From Streptomyces sp. NBC_01217 (GTDB taxonomy: Bacteria; Actinomycetota; Actinomycetes; Streptomycetales; Streptomycetaceae), in contig NZ_CP108538.1 in NCBI RefSeq assembly GCF_035994185.1, positions 4,131,501 through 4,195,500 of the forward strand: a stretch of DNA of 64,000 bases. Reading direction: 5' to 3'. A program made the position numbers and the translations under genes. The notes below the pieces were generated by a model, which saw only the letters and a list, made by a program, of their open reading frames with translations, was not told where the DNA came from and ran no database searches. This document shows positions 9,336-18,017 of this stretch, piece by piece; the first letter of the stretch is position 1, and the number at the start of each line of letters is the position of its first letter.

Positions 9336-9741
9336 CCGCCGGTTCGTACGGCCCGAAGCCCACCCGGGCCGTCACATCGGCGATCTCCCCGCGCACGGTG
9401 CACCGCACCACCACCGCCCCCTGCGCCGCGGCCACCTCCTCGGCCGCCCCGCACGCCTCCCCGGGACCTCGCAGGGCCCGGTCGGCCGCGGCCAGGGCCG
9501 CCAGATCCGCCGCGCCACCGGCCCGGTGCCGGGCGACCACCACCTGCCCGAGCGCCAGCACGACTGCGAACACCGCACACAGCGTGGCCGTGGTCATCGC
9601 CACCCACACCGTCGCCAGCCCCCTGTCCCGGTCCGGGGCCCCGCCTCGGTTCCGGGCGCGGTCCCCGCACGCGCGCAGCCACCCGAGGACGGCCTTCTGA
9701 GCGCCCCCTCCCCCGTCCTCTCCCACTCCCGTCCCGGTCAT
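9217..9741 (-). CDS. Helicase/secretion-neighbourhood TadE-like protein
   Basis: 174-aa last gene of the Tad-like operon. A short Gly/Arg-rich leader is followed by DRGLATVWVAMT and a ~22-residue hydrophobic helix (residues ~48-70). A pseudopilin-like extracytoplasmic domain rich in Ala follows, with two cysteines about 15 residues apart (CGAAEEVAAAQGAVVVRC) that could form a disulfide. This is the TadE-like architecture called Rv3654c-like in mycobacteria. ATG 9741 overlaps the TadE stop (ATGA). The last ~40 codons overlap the helicase 3' end antisense, and the Pro/Ser/Gly-rich tail they encode is probably not conserved. Confidence 0.8.
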   Translation of the reverse strand: MTGTGVGEDGGGGAQKAVLGWLRACGDRARNRGGAPDRDRGLATVWVAMTTATLCAVFAVVLALGQVVVARHRAGGAADLAALAAADRALRGPGEACGAAEEVAAAQGAVVVRCTVRGEIADVTARVGFGPYEPAVRSRAGPQEAAPGSPGPSPPTVQEGSASRGPAGRIAGVR

Positions 9742-10142
9742 GACGCCACCCCCACCGTGTCCTCGGCCAGTGCCGCCGCCTCGGCGTGGAGCGTCAGGGC
9801 CAGCGGCCCGAGTCCGGGCATCGGCGCCGCCACCCGTACCCGCCACAACTCCCCGGCCCGCTCCATCACGACTTCGGCCCCACCGGGTGCCGCCGAACGG
9901 GTGGCGTCCAGCACCAGAGCCTCCGGTTCCGAGCGGGCGGCCGCCCTCGCCCCGGCCCTGGCCGCGTCCACGCACCGGATCTGGGCGGAGGCGGCCATCA
10001 GCGCCCAGACGAGCGCCAGGGCGAACACCACCAGCACGGGAATCGCCATGGCCGCCTCCGCCGTCACCGCGCCTCGGTCCCCGCCCGCGCTCCCGGAGCG
10101 GCCCGGGGCCCATGCCCCGGAGCCGCTCCTAGAACTTCGCAT
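9738..10142 (-). CDS. TadE-family minor pilin
   Basis: 134-aa TadE-like pseudopilin. The prepilin-type leader ends DRG, followed by AVTAEAAMAIPVLVVF, with the conserved Glu five residues after the predicted cleavage site, then a single transmembrane helix and a ~85-residue extracytoplasmic domain. ATG 10142 overlaps the DUF4244 gene by 14 bp, so translation is probably coupled. It is predicted to be processed and built into, or to prime, the Tad pilus/secretion apparatus encoded upstream. No prepilin peptidase is encoded in this cluster, so one must act from elsewhere. Confidence 0.85.
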   Translation of the reverse strand: MRSSRSGSGAWAPGRSGSAGGDRGAVTAEAAMAIPVLVVFALALVWALMAASAQIRCVDAARAGARAAARSEPEALVLDATRSAAPGGAEVVMERAGELWRVRVAAPMPGLGPLALTLHAEAAALAEDTVGVAS

Positions 10143-10329
10143 CGAGCGCGCCCTTGAGCAGAGACTGCAACGCGGACATGACCGGCTGACTGGTGACCAC
10201 CTTGTAGAGCACCGCCGCGAACGCACAGGCCGCGATCGTCCCCACCGCATATTCGGATGTCGTCATTCCGTCGTCCGACCGGATTCGGCGCACCATGCTC
10301 CGCACCCAGCCCCTGATTCGCTGCCTCAT
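10129..10329 (-). CDS. Flp-like pilin, DUF4244 family
   Basis: 66-aa small protein with a basic N terminus, then DDG-MTTSEYAVGT, a hydrophobic helix and a short amphipathic tail. The Gly / five residues / Glu-Tyr pattern is the hallmark of Flp (type IVb) prepilins, so this is the likely major pilin. The ATG at 10329 is chosen; a GTG four codons upstream (10341) is possible. It is preceded by an unusual 58-bp A/T-rich leader and lies between tadC and tadE on the same strand. Confidence 0.85.
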   Translation of the reverse strand: MRQRIRGWVRSMVRRIRSDDGMTTSEYAVGTIAACAFAAVLYKVVTSQPVMSALQSLLKGALDAKF

Positions 10330-10387
10330 TTCAACCCCCACGAAATATGCAATTCATATCGAATAGATACTTACTATTACTTTTCAG
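10330..10387 (-). promoter_or_regulatory. A/T-rich leader of the Flp-like pilin gene
   Basis: 58 bp between the tadC stop and the pilin start that are strikingly A/T-rich in a ~72% GC genome. It contains the near-palindrome ATTCATATCGAAT around 10350-10362. It may be an internal promoter or a translational enhancer raising pilin output over the rest of the operon. No exact sigma-factor consensus is recognised. Confidence 0.4.
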
Positions 10388-11182
10388 TCATCCGGTGTGC
10401 AGCAGACCTGTCGCCAGGCCGATCACCACCGGCGCCACCCCGACCGCCAGGAATGCGGGCAGAAAGCAGAGCCCGACCGGTGCGGTGATCAGCACGCCCG
10501 CCCGCTGGGCGCGGGCCACGGCCGCGCTCGCCCGCTCCGCCCGCATCGCCTCGGCCAGTCGAGCCACCGCCTCCGCCGCCGGAGCCCCGGTCGATCCCGC
10601 ACGGTCCAGGCAACGGGACAGCGCACCGGCGCCCGGTATCTCCCCGAACCGCCCCCAGGCCACCGCAGGTTCACCACCGAGCCGGATCTCCGCGGCCGTC
10701 CGTGCCAGACGCGCGCCGACAGGTCCGCCCAGCGACTCCCCCACCGCCTCCGCCGCCTCACGCGGCCCGGCTCCGGCAGAGACGCAGGCCGCCAAGAGAT
10801 CCGCCGCCAACGGAAGTTGGCGTACGAACTCCGCCGCCTCCACAACATCGGCCCCCGGATCGCCACTACTGCGGGCCCGCTGCCACCGCCAGGCGCCGTA
10901 CGCACCCGCCAGCCCGGCCGCGAACCCCAGCAGGCCGCCGACCAGGACCACGCCCGTCGCCCCAGCGCCCAGCGGCGCGATCCATTCCTTCACCCGGGCT
11001 CCGGGTGCCGGCCGCGCACGCCGAGGCCTGTCCGGACCGATGGCCAGCAGCACCGCACCCCGACGGCGCACCGCCCGCCTCCGTCGCCGTCCCGCCAGTG
11101 CAAGGGCCGGATACGCGAGCGCGCCCAGAACCGCCCACACCACCACCGCCTGGTGGACGACCTCGCCCATGGCCCCGTTCAT
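10388..11182 (-). CDS. TadC-like type II secretion F protein
   Basis: 264-aa integral membrane platform protein of the GspF/TadC family. It has N-terminal hydrophobic segments, a cytoplasmic helical domain containing AAEFVRQLPLAADLLAACVSAGAG (the conserved F-domain start) and two C-terminal hydrophobic helices (LITAPVGLCFLPAFLAVG). ATG 11182 overlaps the tadB stop (ATGA). It is predicted to sit in the inner membrane with TadB and transmit TadA ATPase motion to pilin assembly. Confidence 0.88.
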   Translation of the reverse strand: MNGAMGEVVHQAVVVWAVLGALAYPALALAGRRRRRAVRRRGAVLLAIGPDRPRRARPAPGARVKEWIAPLGAGATGVVLVGGLLGFAAGLAGAYGAWRWQRARSSGDPGADVVEAAEFVRQLPLAADLLAACVSAGAGPREAAEAVGESLGGPVGARLARTAAEIRLGGEPAVAWGRFGEIPGAGALSRCLDRAGSTGAPAAEAVARLAEAMRAERASAAVARAQRAGVLITAPVGLCFLPAFLAVGVAPVVIGLATGLLHTG

Positions 11183-12069
11183 GCCGTCTCCCCCGCCCGT
11201 ACGATTCGGCCCGCCCAGCAGAGCCCGGCTGCCTCCAGCAACCCGCCCGCCGCCAGACAGACCAGCCCGGCCGGCGTGTGCAGGAGCACCCTCAGCGGAT
11301 CGGCTCCGAGCGCCGCCCCCAGCCCCAGGCCCAGCACCGGCAGCAGCGCCAGCACGGCCACCGTCGACCAGGCACCCGCCAGTTGGGCCCGTAACTCCTC
11401 CCGTCTGCGCCGCTCGGCCCGCAGCGCTCCCTCCAGGCGGTCCAGGCCCGCCGCGAGACCGGCTCCGCCGTCCGCCGTCACCCGCCAGCAGGCAGCCATC
11501 CCGGCAAGCCCGTCCAGACCCGGCTCCCGTGCCGCCTGCCCGAGCGCCCCCGGCACATCGCCGCCGAACCGCGCCGCGGCGGACACACCTGCCTCCGCCG
11601 CTCCCATCACCCCGGTCACCCCGGCCTCGCGGACAGCTACGAGCAGCGCCTGCCCCGGTTCGCGCCCGGCCCGCAGCTCCCCCACGACGGCAGCACACAG
11701 CGCCACCACCCCATCGGCCCGGCTTTCCCGCTCCTTCCTCAGGGCTCGTCTCCGCAGCCACCGTCGCACCAGCGGCACCGCCACCACCCCCGCCAGCACC
11801 GGCAGCACGGACTCCCCAAGCCCGGCGACAGCCAGCGCCACCGGCAGAGCGAGCCACTCACGCCGCTCCCGCGACAGCTCCTGAAGCCATGTCCGAATCC
11901 GCTCCCAGCGCTTGCGCAGCGGCGACTCCACCACCCCATCGACGAACAACACCCGTGCTCTCCGCCGCCCCTGGTCCCGCGCCACCACCAGCCAGGCCGC
12001 CACCCCGAGGCACAAGGCCGCCGCGCAGCTCGCACTCGCCGGCAGCCCCACCGCCGCGCCGCCGCTCAC
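11179..12069 (-). CDS. TadB-like type II secretion F protein
   Basis: 296-aa membrane protein, TadB counterpart of the downstream TadC. It has hydrophobic segments at the N terminus and around residues 85-110, an F-type cytoplasmic domain (CAAVVGELRAGREPGQALLVA) and a C-terminal helical pair. The GTG at 12069 overlaps the TGA of tadA (GTGA), a coupling pattern repeated down the whole operon. Like most Tad membrane proteins it has high Arg content in the cytoplasmic loops. Confidence 0.87.
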   Translation of the reverse strand: MSGGAAVGLPASASCAAALCLGVAAWLVVARDQGRRRARVLFVDGVVESPLRKRWERIRTWLQELSRERREWLALPVALAVAGLGESVLPVLAGVVAVPLVRRWLRRRALRKERESRADGVVALCAAVVGELRAGREPGQALLVAVREAGVTGVMGAAEAGVSAAARFGGDVPGALGQAAREPGLDGLAGMAACWRVTADGGAGLAAGLDRLEGALRAERRRREELRAQLAGAWSTVAVLALLPVLGLGLGAALGADPLRVLLHTPAGLVCLAAGGLLEAAGLCWAGRIVRAGETA

Positions 12070-13214
12070 AGCGCACCCCCGATCAGCGAACGCAGCCGCT
12101 CCCAGCCCCGCTCCTGCACGAATCCGCCGGCACCCCAGCGCAGCGCCGGCACGGTCACCACCAGCCCGGCCGCATCCCGCTCCAGGACCTGCACCTCGGC
12201 GATCCGCCGCTGCCCCGACCGGTCCCGTACGAGATGGACCACCACCGACAGTGCCGCCGCCAACTGGCTGTGAAGCGCCGTCCGGTCCAGTCCCGCAGCC
12301 GTCCCCAGCGCCTCAAGACGGGCCGGGACGTGCTCGGCAGCATTGGCGTGAACCGTCCCGCAGCCGCCCTCGTGGCCGGTGTTGAGCGCGGCCAGCAGTT
12401 CGGTGACCTCGGCGCCCCGCACCTCCCCGACCACCAGCCGGTCGGGCCGCATCCGCAGCGCCTGCCGCACCAGGTCCCGAAGGGACACCCGCCCCGCCCC
12501 TTCCTGGTTGGCGGGGCGCGACTCAAGGCGCACCACGTGAGGGTGGTCCGGCCTCAACTCCGCCGAGTCCTCGGCGAGCACGATCCGCTCACGCTCCCCG
12601 ACCGCACCCAGCAGGCTCGACAGAAGAGTCGTCTTCCCGGCCCCCGTCCCCCCGCTGATCAGATACGAGACCCGGGCCTCCACCAACGCCCTCAGCACCC
12701 GGTCACCGCCCGGCGGCACGGTCCCCGCCGCGACCAGCTCCGCCAGCGAGAAGGCCCTGGGGCGCACCACCCGCAGCGACAGGCACGTCGACCCGACGGA
12801 CACCGGCGGCAGCACCGCATGCATACGGGTGCCGTCCGGCAGCCGCGCATCCACCCAGGGCCGGGCGTCGTCCAGCCGCCGCCCCGCCACGGCGGCCAGT
12901 CGCTGCGCCAGCCTTCGTACCGCGGCAGCGTCCGGAAAGGTCACCCCGGTGAGTTCGAGCCCGCAGCCCCGGTCCACCCACACCCGGTCCGGCGCGCAGA
13001 CCAGCACATCCGTCACCGCCGGGTCGGCGAGCAGCGGTTCCAGCACCCCGGTCCCGACCAACTCGCCGCGCAACTCATCGGCCGCACCGAGCACTTCGGC
13101 ATCGCCGAGCAGCCGCCCCTGGGCCCGAAGGGCTGCCGCGACCCCGGCCGGGGTCGGCGCCGCACCGCTCTGCGCCAGCCGCTGCCGTACGGCGTCGAGC
13201 AGCGTCTCGGTCAT
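12066..13214 (-). CDS. TadA/CpaF-like secretion ATPase
   Basis: 382-aa type II/IV secretion hexameric ATPase. Walker A GGTGAGKT is at residues 188-195, followed by an Asp box (AEDSAEL), and a His box motif GCGTVHAN lies about 95 residues downstream. The N-terminal ~140 residues form the usual N1/N2-type domain. It is the 'helicase/secretion neighbourhood ATPase' subtype. ATG 13214 overlaps the ssd stop (ATGA). It powers assembly of the Flp-like pilin encoded further down. Confidence 0.92.
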   Translation of the reverse strand: MTETLLDAVRQRLAQSGAAPTPAGVAAALRAQGRLLGDAEVLGAADELRGELVGTGVLEPLLADPAVTDVLVCAPDRVWVDRGCGLELTGVTFPDAAAVRRLAQRLAAVAGRRLDDARPWVDARLPDGTRMHAVLPPVSVGSTCLSLRVVRPRAFSLAELVAAGTVPPGGDRVLRALVEARVSYLISGGTGAGKTTLLSSLLGAVGERERIVLAEDSAELRPDHPHVVRLESRPANQEGAGRVSLRDLVRQALRMRPDRLVVGEVRGAEVTELLAALNTGHEGGCGTVHANAAEHVPARLEALGTAAGLDRTALHSQLAAALSVVVHLVRDRSGQRRIAEVQVLERDAAGLVVTVPALRWGAGGFVQERGWERLRSLIGGAL

Positions 13215-14338
13215 GACGCACCTCCTACGGCGCGTCCACCCACGCCCTGCGAGGCGAGCGCCCGCTCCCAGAACGCCGTGCAGAACCTCGCCAGTGGAGC
13301 GCGCGCACTGCCGCCGGGCGGCGCGTCGGCCTCCTGGGCAGCCAGCAACCCTGCGTCGAGCGGGAGTTCACCGGCGAGCGGCAGCCCGAGCGCCTGCGCC
13401 ACCCACTGCTCGTCGAGACCCGCCGCATACGGGCCGCGGGCCACCACCCGCAGGTCGTCCAGAACCATCTGGGCCATCGACGCCACCCGCTTCGCCGCCG
13501 CGACTGCGCGAAGCTCCCCGGGGACCACCAACAGCCCGAGATCCAGCTGTGCGAGTGCCTCGGCCACCGACTCATCGACCCGGCGCGGCAGATCGACGAC
13601 CACCACCCCGCCGAGCCTGCGCGCAGCGGCCAGCACGGCCCGCATGGCCTGCGGCGGGATGGCCACCCAGTCGTCCCGGCCCCAGCTGAGCACCCGCAGC
13701 CCGTGCAGTGCGGGCAGCGACTCCTCCAGCGCGCCTCCGCCGACCCGCCCTTTGGAATGGGCGAAATCCGGCCACCTCATTCCCTCGGCCCGTTCGCCAC
13801 CGAGCAGCACGTCGATGCCCCCGCCGAGCGGGTCGCCGTCGATCAGCATGGTCCGCCGTCCAGCCCTGGCCGCGGTCACTGCGAGGGCGCAGGCCAGGGT
13901 GGATGCGCCGGAGCCACCCCGTCCGCCGATCACCCCGACGGTGAGTGCCGGCCGTCCCACACCTTCCGCCGCATTGGCGATCTGGTCGACGAGCCAGCCC
14001 TCCGAGTCGGGAAGCCTCAGCACATATTCGGCCCCGATCTCCACAGCGCGGCGCCAGACATCCGGGGCGTCCTGGTCGCGGCCGACGAGCATCACGCCGC
14101 GCCTGCGTACCGCTCCGCGGCACCGCTGGGCGGCATCGTCCCCCACGAGAACCATCGGGGCCTGCTCCCAGCTGCCTCTGCGCTCGGGCAGCGAGTGATG
14201 AACTTCTGGTTCCGCTCCGGCGGCAGCGCACAGCCGCAGCAGATCGTCGAGGAGTTCCACATCCTCGGTCACGATCAGCGGTCCGCCCCGTCGCACTTCG
14301 ACAGCCGGCAGACGATCCCGTGCGATGGATTCAGCCAC
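13211..14338 (-). CDS. ssd: CpaE-like/septum-site determining protein Ssd
   Basis: 375-aa ParA/MinD-superfamily protein, first gene of the Tad operon. A receiver-like N-terminal half (residues ~20-120) is followed by the ATPase half, where the P-loop reads GRGGSGAST (139-147). The canonical Lys of the KGGxGKT motif is replaced by Ala, as is typical of CpaE/Ssd proteins, so ATP hydrolysis is doubtful. Mycobacterial Ssd affects septation and morphology; CpaE localises pili. GTG 14338 follows GAAGGGGGCGGAG. The promoter must lie in the 14.34-14.84 kb region. Confidence 0.87.
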   Translation of the reverse strand: MAESIARDRLPAVEVRRGGPLIVTEDVELLDDLLRLCAAAGAEPEVHHSLPERRGSWEQAPMVLVGDDAAQRCRGAVRRRGVMLVGRDQDAPDVWRRAVEIGAEYVLRLPDSEGWLVDQIANAAEGVGRPALTVGVIGGRGGSGASTLACALAVTAARAGRRTMLIDGDPLGGGIDVLLGGERAEGMRWPDFAHSKGRVGGGALEESLPALHGLRVLSWGRDDWVAIPPQAMRAVLAAARRLGGVVVVDLPRRVDESVAEALAQLDLGLLVVPGELRAVAAAKRVASMAQMVLDDLRVVARGPYAAGLDEQWVAQALGLPLAGELPLDAGLLAAQEADAPPGGSARAPLARFCTAFWERALASQGVGGRAVGGAS

Positions 14339-14841
14339 GATCTCCGCCCCCTTCTCACTGCACCTTCATCGCGGTTCGCGGTGATCTCGGCGCGTTCCGA
14401 GATCGGCGATTCCGCAACCCGCGGACTTCGCGGCTGGAATCACCGTGCAGCGCTTCGGAAAATCGTGTGGATCTTGCTCAAAAACTGTGGACACCTCCAC
14501 CGTTGTGAATATCTCTGTCACTCATACAGACGACTTCCGGAGAGCAGCACTTCCGCTACACACCGTGACGAGTCAAGATGAGGAGAGACCGCACGAGAAG
14601 CCGGCCGACGAGGGCCGCGATGGAGGCAGATTGCTTTGTTCCGAACGGAAGAAACACATCCGGACATGCGACGACCCCCGCCGGGGGGGGAGAGCGGGGG
14701 TCGTCCCCACGGCCGACTCGGGGGGGGGAGGAGCCGGACCGGGTTAGCACGGTCGCGAACGATCCGTGACTTCCATGGTGTACCCGAGAGCCTTCTCAGG
14801 CAAACCCACGCGGCCGAGTTTACGCCGAATGGTGGGCCCCT
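14339..14841. other. Divergent promoter region ssd / HAD phosphatase
   Basis: 503 bp between divergent starts, no credible gene. The part nearest ssd (14440-14560) is relatively A/T-rich and likely carries the Tad-operon promoter. The part nearest the HAD gene holds a 12-bp hairpin (14670-14705) and two long G-runs (8 Gs at 14683-14690, 9 Gs at 14720-14728). Confidence 0.6.
14670..14705 (+). repeat. 12-bp hairpin with G8 loop upstream of the HAD gene
   Basis: Perfect inverted repeat, arms 14670-14681 and 14694-14705, enclosing a 12-nt loop made mostly of G. A second 9-G run follows 15 bp downstream. In RNA this could be a terminator/attenuator for the HAD gene or a G-quadruplex. It could also be the end of a short leader transcript. 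No function is known to me. Confidence 0.5.
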
Positions 14842-15681
14842 ATGCTCTGCCTTGTGGAAAACCGCTTCTTGCCGCGCACAGCAGCCTTCTTTGACCTGGA
14901 CAAGACGGTCATTGCGAAGTCTTCGACGCTGACCTTCAGCAAGTCCTTCTACCATGGCGGACTGATCAACCGCCGCGCCGTACTGCGCACTGCGTACGCA
15001 CAGTTCGTGTTCCTTGCCGGGGGTGCAGATCACGACCAGATGGAGCGGATGCGTGAATACCTCTCCGCGCTCTGCAAGGGCTGGAACGTCCAGCAGGTGA
15101 AGGAAATCGTCGCCGAGACCCTGCACGATCTGATCGACCCGATCATCTACGACGAGGCGGCGACGCTCATCGAGGAGCATCACACCGCCGGACGCGATGT
15201 GGTGATCGTCTCGACCTCGGGCGCAGAGGTCGTCGAACCGATCGGTGAGCTCCTCGGCGCCGATCGCGTCGTCGCCACCCGATTGGTCGTCGGCGACGAC
15301 GGCTGCTTCACTGGTGAGGTGGATTACTACGCGTACGGACCGACCAAGGCCGAGGCGATCAGAGCGCTCGCGGTGTCGGAGGGGTACGACCTCTCACGCT
15401 GCTACGCCTACAGCGATTCCGCGACCGATGTACCGATGCTGGAGTCGGTCGGACACCCGCACGCGGTCAATCCGGACCGCGCCCTGCGGCGCGAGGCGAC
15501 CCTCCGCGAGTGGCCGATTCTCGTCTTCGACCGACCGGTCCGGCTCAAGCAGCGACTGCCCACGTTCTCGATGCCGGCACGCCCGGCCCTGGTCGCGGCG
15601 GCCGCACTTGGCGCAGCCGCCGTCACGGCGGGACTCGCCTGGTACACCTCCCGCCGCCGCGCCATCACGACCTCCGCCTGA
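14842..15681 (+). CDS. HAD-IB family hydrolase (SerB-like phosphatase)
   Basis: 279-aa HAD-superfamily phosphatase annotated in streptomycetes as 'morphological differentiation-associated'. Motif I is FFDLDKTV (catalytic Asp 18 and Asp 20), motif II is VIVSTSG and motif III/IV is YSDSATDVPML. A C-terminal hydrophobic helix (residues ~245-268) followed by RRR suggests a tail anchor in the membrane. ATG 14842 is preferred; a GTG four codons later is possible. The substrate is unknown, probably a small phosphomonoester; lysophosphatidic-acid phosphatases have the same fold. Confidence 0.88.
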   Translation: MLCLVENRFLPRTAAFFDLDKTVIAKSSTLTFSKSFYHGGLINRRAVLRTAYAQFVFLAGGADHDQMERMREYLSALCKGWNVQQVKEIVAETLHDLIDPIIYDEAATLIEEHHTAGRDVVIVSTSGAEVVEPIGELLGADRVVATRLVVGDDGCFTGEVDYYAYGPTKAEAIRALAVSEGYDLSRCYAYSDSATDVPMLESVGHPHAVNPDRALRREATLREWPILVFDRPVRLKQRLPTFSMPARPALVAAAALGAAAVTAGLAWYTSRRRAITTSA

Positions 15682-16094
15682 TGCGGGACGAACCCCGCTC
15701 GACCCGCACGGGCGAGGTGTCCAACTCGCCCGTAATTGAACCTAAAAGTAAAGAAGTGTGGCCAGCACTACCGCTCACCCCTGCTCTGGAGTAGAAAGGA
15801 CTCAACGGCCCGCGAGACCAAGGACATCCGAGAGGATTACCTGTAACGCAGAGAAGGCCCCACGGACCGAGCATGGAAACCGAGCACCCACGCGACGTCG
15901 ACCCGTCGATTACGGGCCAGCCGCACCAGGGAACGGGCAAAGTTCCCCGACCTGATGGGCACATATCGAGGACGCATGGTAACTGGGTAGACATGCCAGC
16001 GGCGGTACCGAAGTCGGTACCGCCGCAACCCTTTTACAGTGAAGTCACCGTCCTGCAAGTTGACGCCTGCGGACCCGTCAGGCCCGCCGCCCTG
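15682..16094. other. Intergenic region after the HAD gene
   Basis: 413 bp between convergent genes. Small frames exist on both strands (for example 15758-15955 plus and 15837-16058 minus) but none has a ribosome-binding site or a recognisable domain. It ends with a strong hairpin at 15999-16026. An unannotated small RNA ending at that hairpin is possible. Confidence 0.5.
15999..16026 (+). terminator. Terminator between HAD and Fic-like genes
   Basis: Twelve-base perfect stem (15999-16010, 16015-16026) with a four-base loop, followed by AACCCTTTTAC. The T-run makes it a good plus-strand terminator. It can also serve the minus-strand gene ending at 16095. It lies 318 bp from the HAD stop, which suggests an intervening short transcript. 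Confidence 0.75.
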
Positions 16095-16919
16095 TTACGC
16101 GGCGCCTCGCTGCAGCGCCTCGCAGACCGCCGTCGATTCCCTGACGCCCAGCTCCACCGCGCGACCGCAGTGCGCGATCCAGGCCGCCATCCCCTCCGGC
16201 GTCCCCGACATATAGCCCTCGAACGCGGCGATGTACGCCGCCCGCCCCTGTTCCGCGTGGCCCACCTCGGCGGGGCAGATCGACTTGGGGTCGAGCCCGC
16301 TCCCGATCAGCACGATGCGCTCGGCCGTCCGCGCGACGAGGCCGTTGTACGAACCGAAGGGGCGCAGGGCCAGCAGTTCCCCGTGCACGACCGCTGCCGT
16401 CACCAGCGCGGGCGCCGCAGTGCCCGAAAGGATCATTCCGGAGAGCCCCTCCAGACGCCCGGCCACCTCCCCGGCGTCCGGCAGCGGCGCTTCGATCAGC
16501 GGCTCGTCCACCGGTTCGCCCGCCAGCCGCGGCCGGCCGACGGCGTCATCGGGCGCCGCGCCGCCTGCCGCGACGAGATGCAGCCGCGCCAGGACACGCA
16601 GCGGCGACTGCCGCCAGATGGAGAGCAGTTGGCCCGCTTCGGCGGTGAGCCTCAGGGCCGCCCCGATCACATGCGCCTCACCGTCACCACTGAAGTCGGT
16701 GCGTCGGCGCACCTCCTCCAGATTCCAGTCGGCTCCGGACAGCGCTGCCGACCCGCGGGCGCCGCGCAGTGCCGCTTCGGCGGTGACCTCGTTGCTGCGG
16801 CGCCGCATGACGCGATGACCGTAGACCCGGTCGACGGCCTTGCGTACGGAGTCCACCGCGTCGGCGACTCCCGGCAGGGCGCCCAGGGCGGCGAGCGGAT
16901 CAGAGGCAGTCGTACTCAT
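16095..16919 (-). CDS. Degenerate Fic-domain-like protein
   Basis: 274-aa helical protein often labelled 'oxidoreductase' in streptomycetes, with nothing oxidoreductase-like in sequence. A Fic-type core is suggested by the helix-loop LRPFGSYNGLVARTAERIV around residues 190-208, which aligns with the Fic motif HPFxxGNGRxxR. The catalytic His is replaced by Arg and GNGR is altered, so AMP-transfer activity is unlikely. The N-terminal part carries an RGSAALSGAD segment reminiscent of the SSxIEG-type motif. ATG 16919 is chosen over the longer ORF. Probably a scaffold or pseudoenzyme; the Fic relation is inference. Confidence 0.6.
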   Translation of the reverse strand: MSTTASDPLAALGALPGVADAVDSVRKAVDRVYGHRVMRRRSNEVTAEAALRGARGSAALSGADWNLEEVRRRTDFSGDGEAHVIGAALRLTAEAGQLLSIWRQSPLRVLARLHLVAAGGAAPDDAVGRPRLAGEPVDEPLIEAPLPDAGEVAGRLEGLSGMILSGTAAPALVTAAVVHGELLALRPFGSYNGLVARTAERIVLIGSGLDPKSICPAEVGHAEQGRAAYIAAFEGYMSGTPEGMAAWIAHCGRAVELGVRESTAVCEALQRGAA

Positions 16920-17021
16920 AAGTAGCGAGGCTACGCGCCCCCTACACCGATACCGCCCGGGAGTGGCCTTCTTCACGAAGTGCGACAGCAGAAAGCAATC
17001 ATGCCGCTACCCTAGGTGAAC

Positions 17022-18017
17022 ATGAAGATCGCTTTCGTAGGGAAGGGCGGCAGCGGCAAGACCACGCTGTCCTCGCTCTTCATCCGTCACCTTGCCGCCA
17101 ATGAAGCCCATGTCGTCGCGGTGGACGCCGACATCAACCAGCACCTCGGGGCCGCACTCGGCCTCGACGACCAGGAGACTGCGGCGCTGCCTGCCATGGG
17201 AGCCCAGCTGCCTCTGATCAAGGAGTATCTGCGCGGCAGCAATCCCCGCATCGCCTCCGCCGAGACGATGATCAAGACGACTCCGCCCGGCGAGGGCTCA
17301 CGGCTGCTGCGGGTCCGCGAAGACAACCCGATCTACGACGCGTGCGCCCACACCGTCCGGCTCGACGACGGGGAGATCCGGCTGATGGCCACCGGGCCGT
17401 TCACCGAGTCGGATCTGGGCGTGGCCTGCTACCACTCGAAGGTCGGTGCCGTCGAGCTCTGCCTCAACCACCTCGTCGACGGCCCCGACGACTATGTCGT
17501 CGTCGACATGACAGCGGGTTCGGACTCCTTCGCCTCCGGGATGTTCACCCGCTTCGACATGACGTTCCTGGTCGCCGAGCCGACGCGTAAAGGCGTCTCG
17601 GTCTACCGCCAGTACAAGGAGTACGCGCGGGACTTCGGGGTCGCGCTGAAGGTCATCGGCAACAAGGTGCAGGGCAAGGACGATCTGGACTTCCTGCGTA
17701 CCGAGGTGGGCGACGATCTGCTGGTCAGCGTCGGGCACTCCGACTGGGTACGGGCCATGGAGAAGGGCAGGCCCGCCCGGTTCGAGCTGCTGGAGGCTGA
17801 CAATCGGATGGCCCTGCAGGCGCTGCAGGACGCCGCGGAGGATTCGTACGAGCAGCGGGACTGGGAGCGCTACACGCGGCAGATGGTGCACTTCCATCTG
17901 AAGAACGCGGAGAGCTGGGGCAATGAGAAGACGGGCGCCGATCTGGCCGCTCAGGTCGACCCCGCCTTCGTGCTCGATGAGCGGTGGGTGCAGAACGGCG
18001 CCGCTCAGCCGGCCTGA
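17022..18017 (+). CDS. CooC/MinD-like P-loop ATPase
   Basis: 331-aa cytosolic deviant-Walker ATPase. The N terminus reads MKIAFVGKGGSGKTTLSS (P-loop with signature Lys), then VVAVDADINQHL (switch I Asp) and DYVVVDMTAG (switch II). The closest familiar architecture is CooC, the nickel-insertion ATPase of CO dehydrogenase, or ParA-like cell-division ATPases. No CODH gene is nearby, so metal insertion is not supported by context. A GTG at 17016 is an alternative start; AGGTGA is very close to both. Divergent from the Fic-like gene. Confidence 0.85.
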   Translation: MKIAFVGKGGSGKTTLSSLFIRHLAANEAHVVAVDADINQHLGAALGLDDQETAALPAMGAQLPLIKEYLRGSNPRIASAETMIKTTPPGEGSRLLRVREDNPIYDACAHTVRLDDGEIRLMATGPFTESDLGVACYHSKVGAVELCLNHLVDGPDDYVVVDMTAGSDSFASGMFTRFDMTFLVAEPTRKGVSVYRQYKEYARDFGVALKVIGNKVQGKDDLDFLRTEVGDDLLVSVGHSDWVRAMEKGRPARFELLEADNRMALQALQDAAEDSYEQRDWERYTRQMVHFHLKNAESWGNEKTGADLAAQVDPAFVLDERWVQNGAAQPA

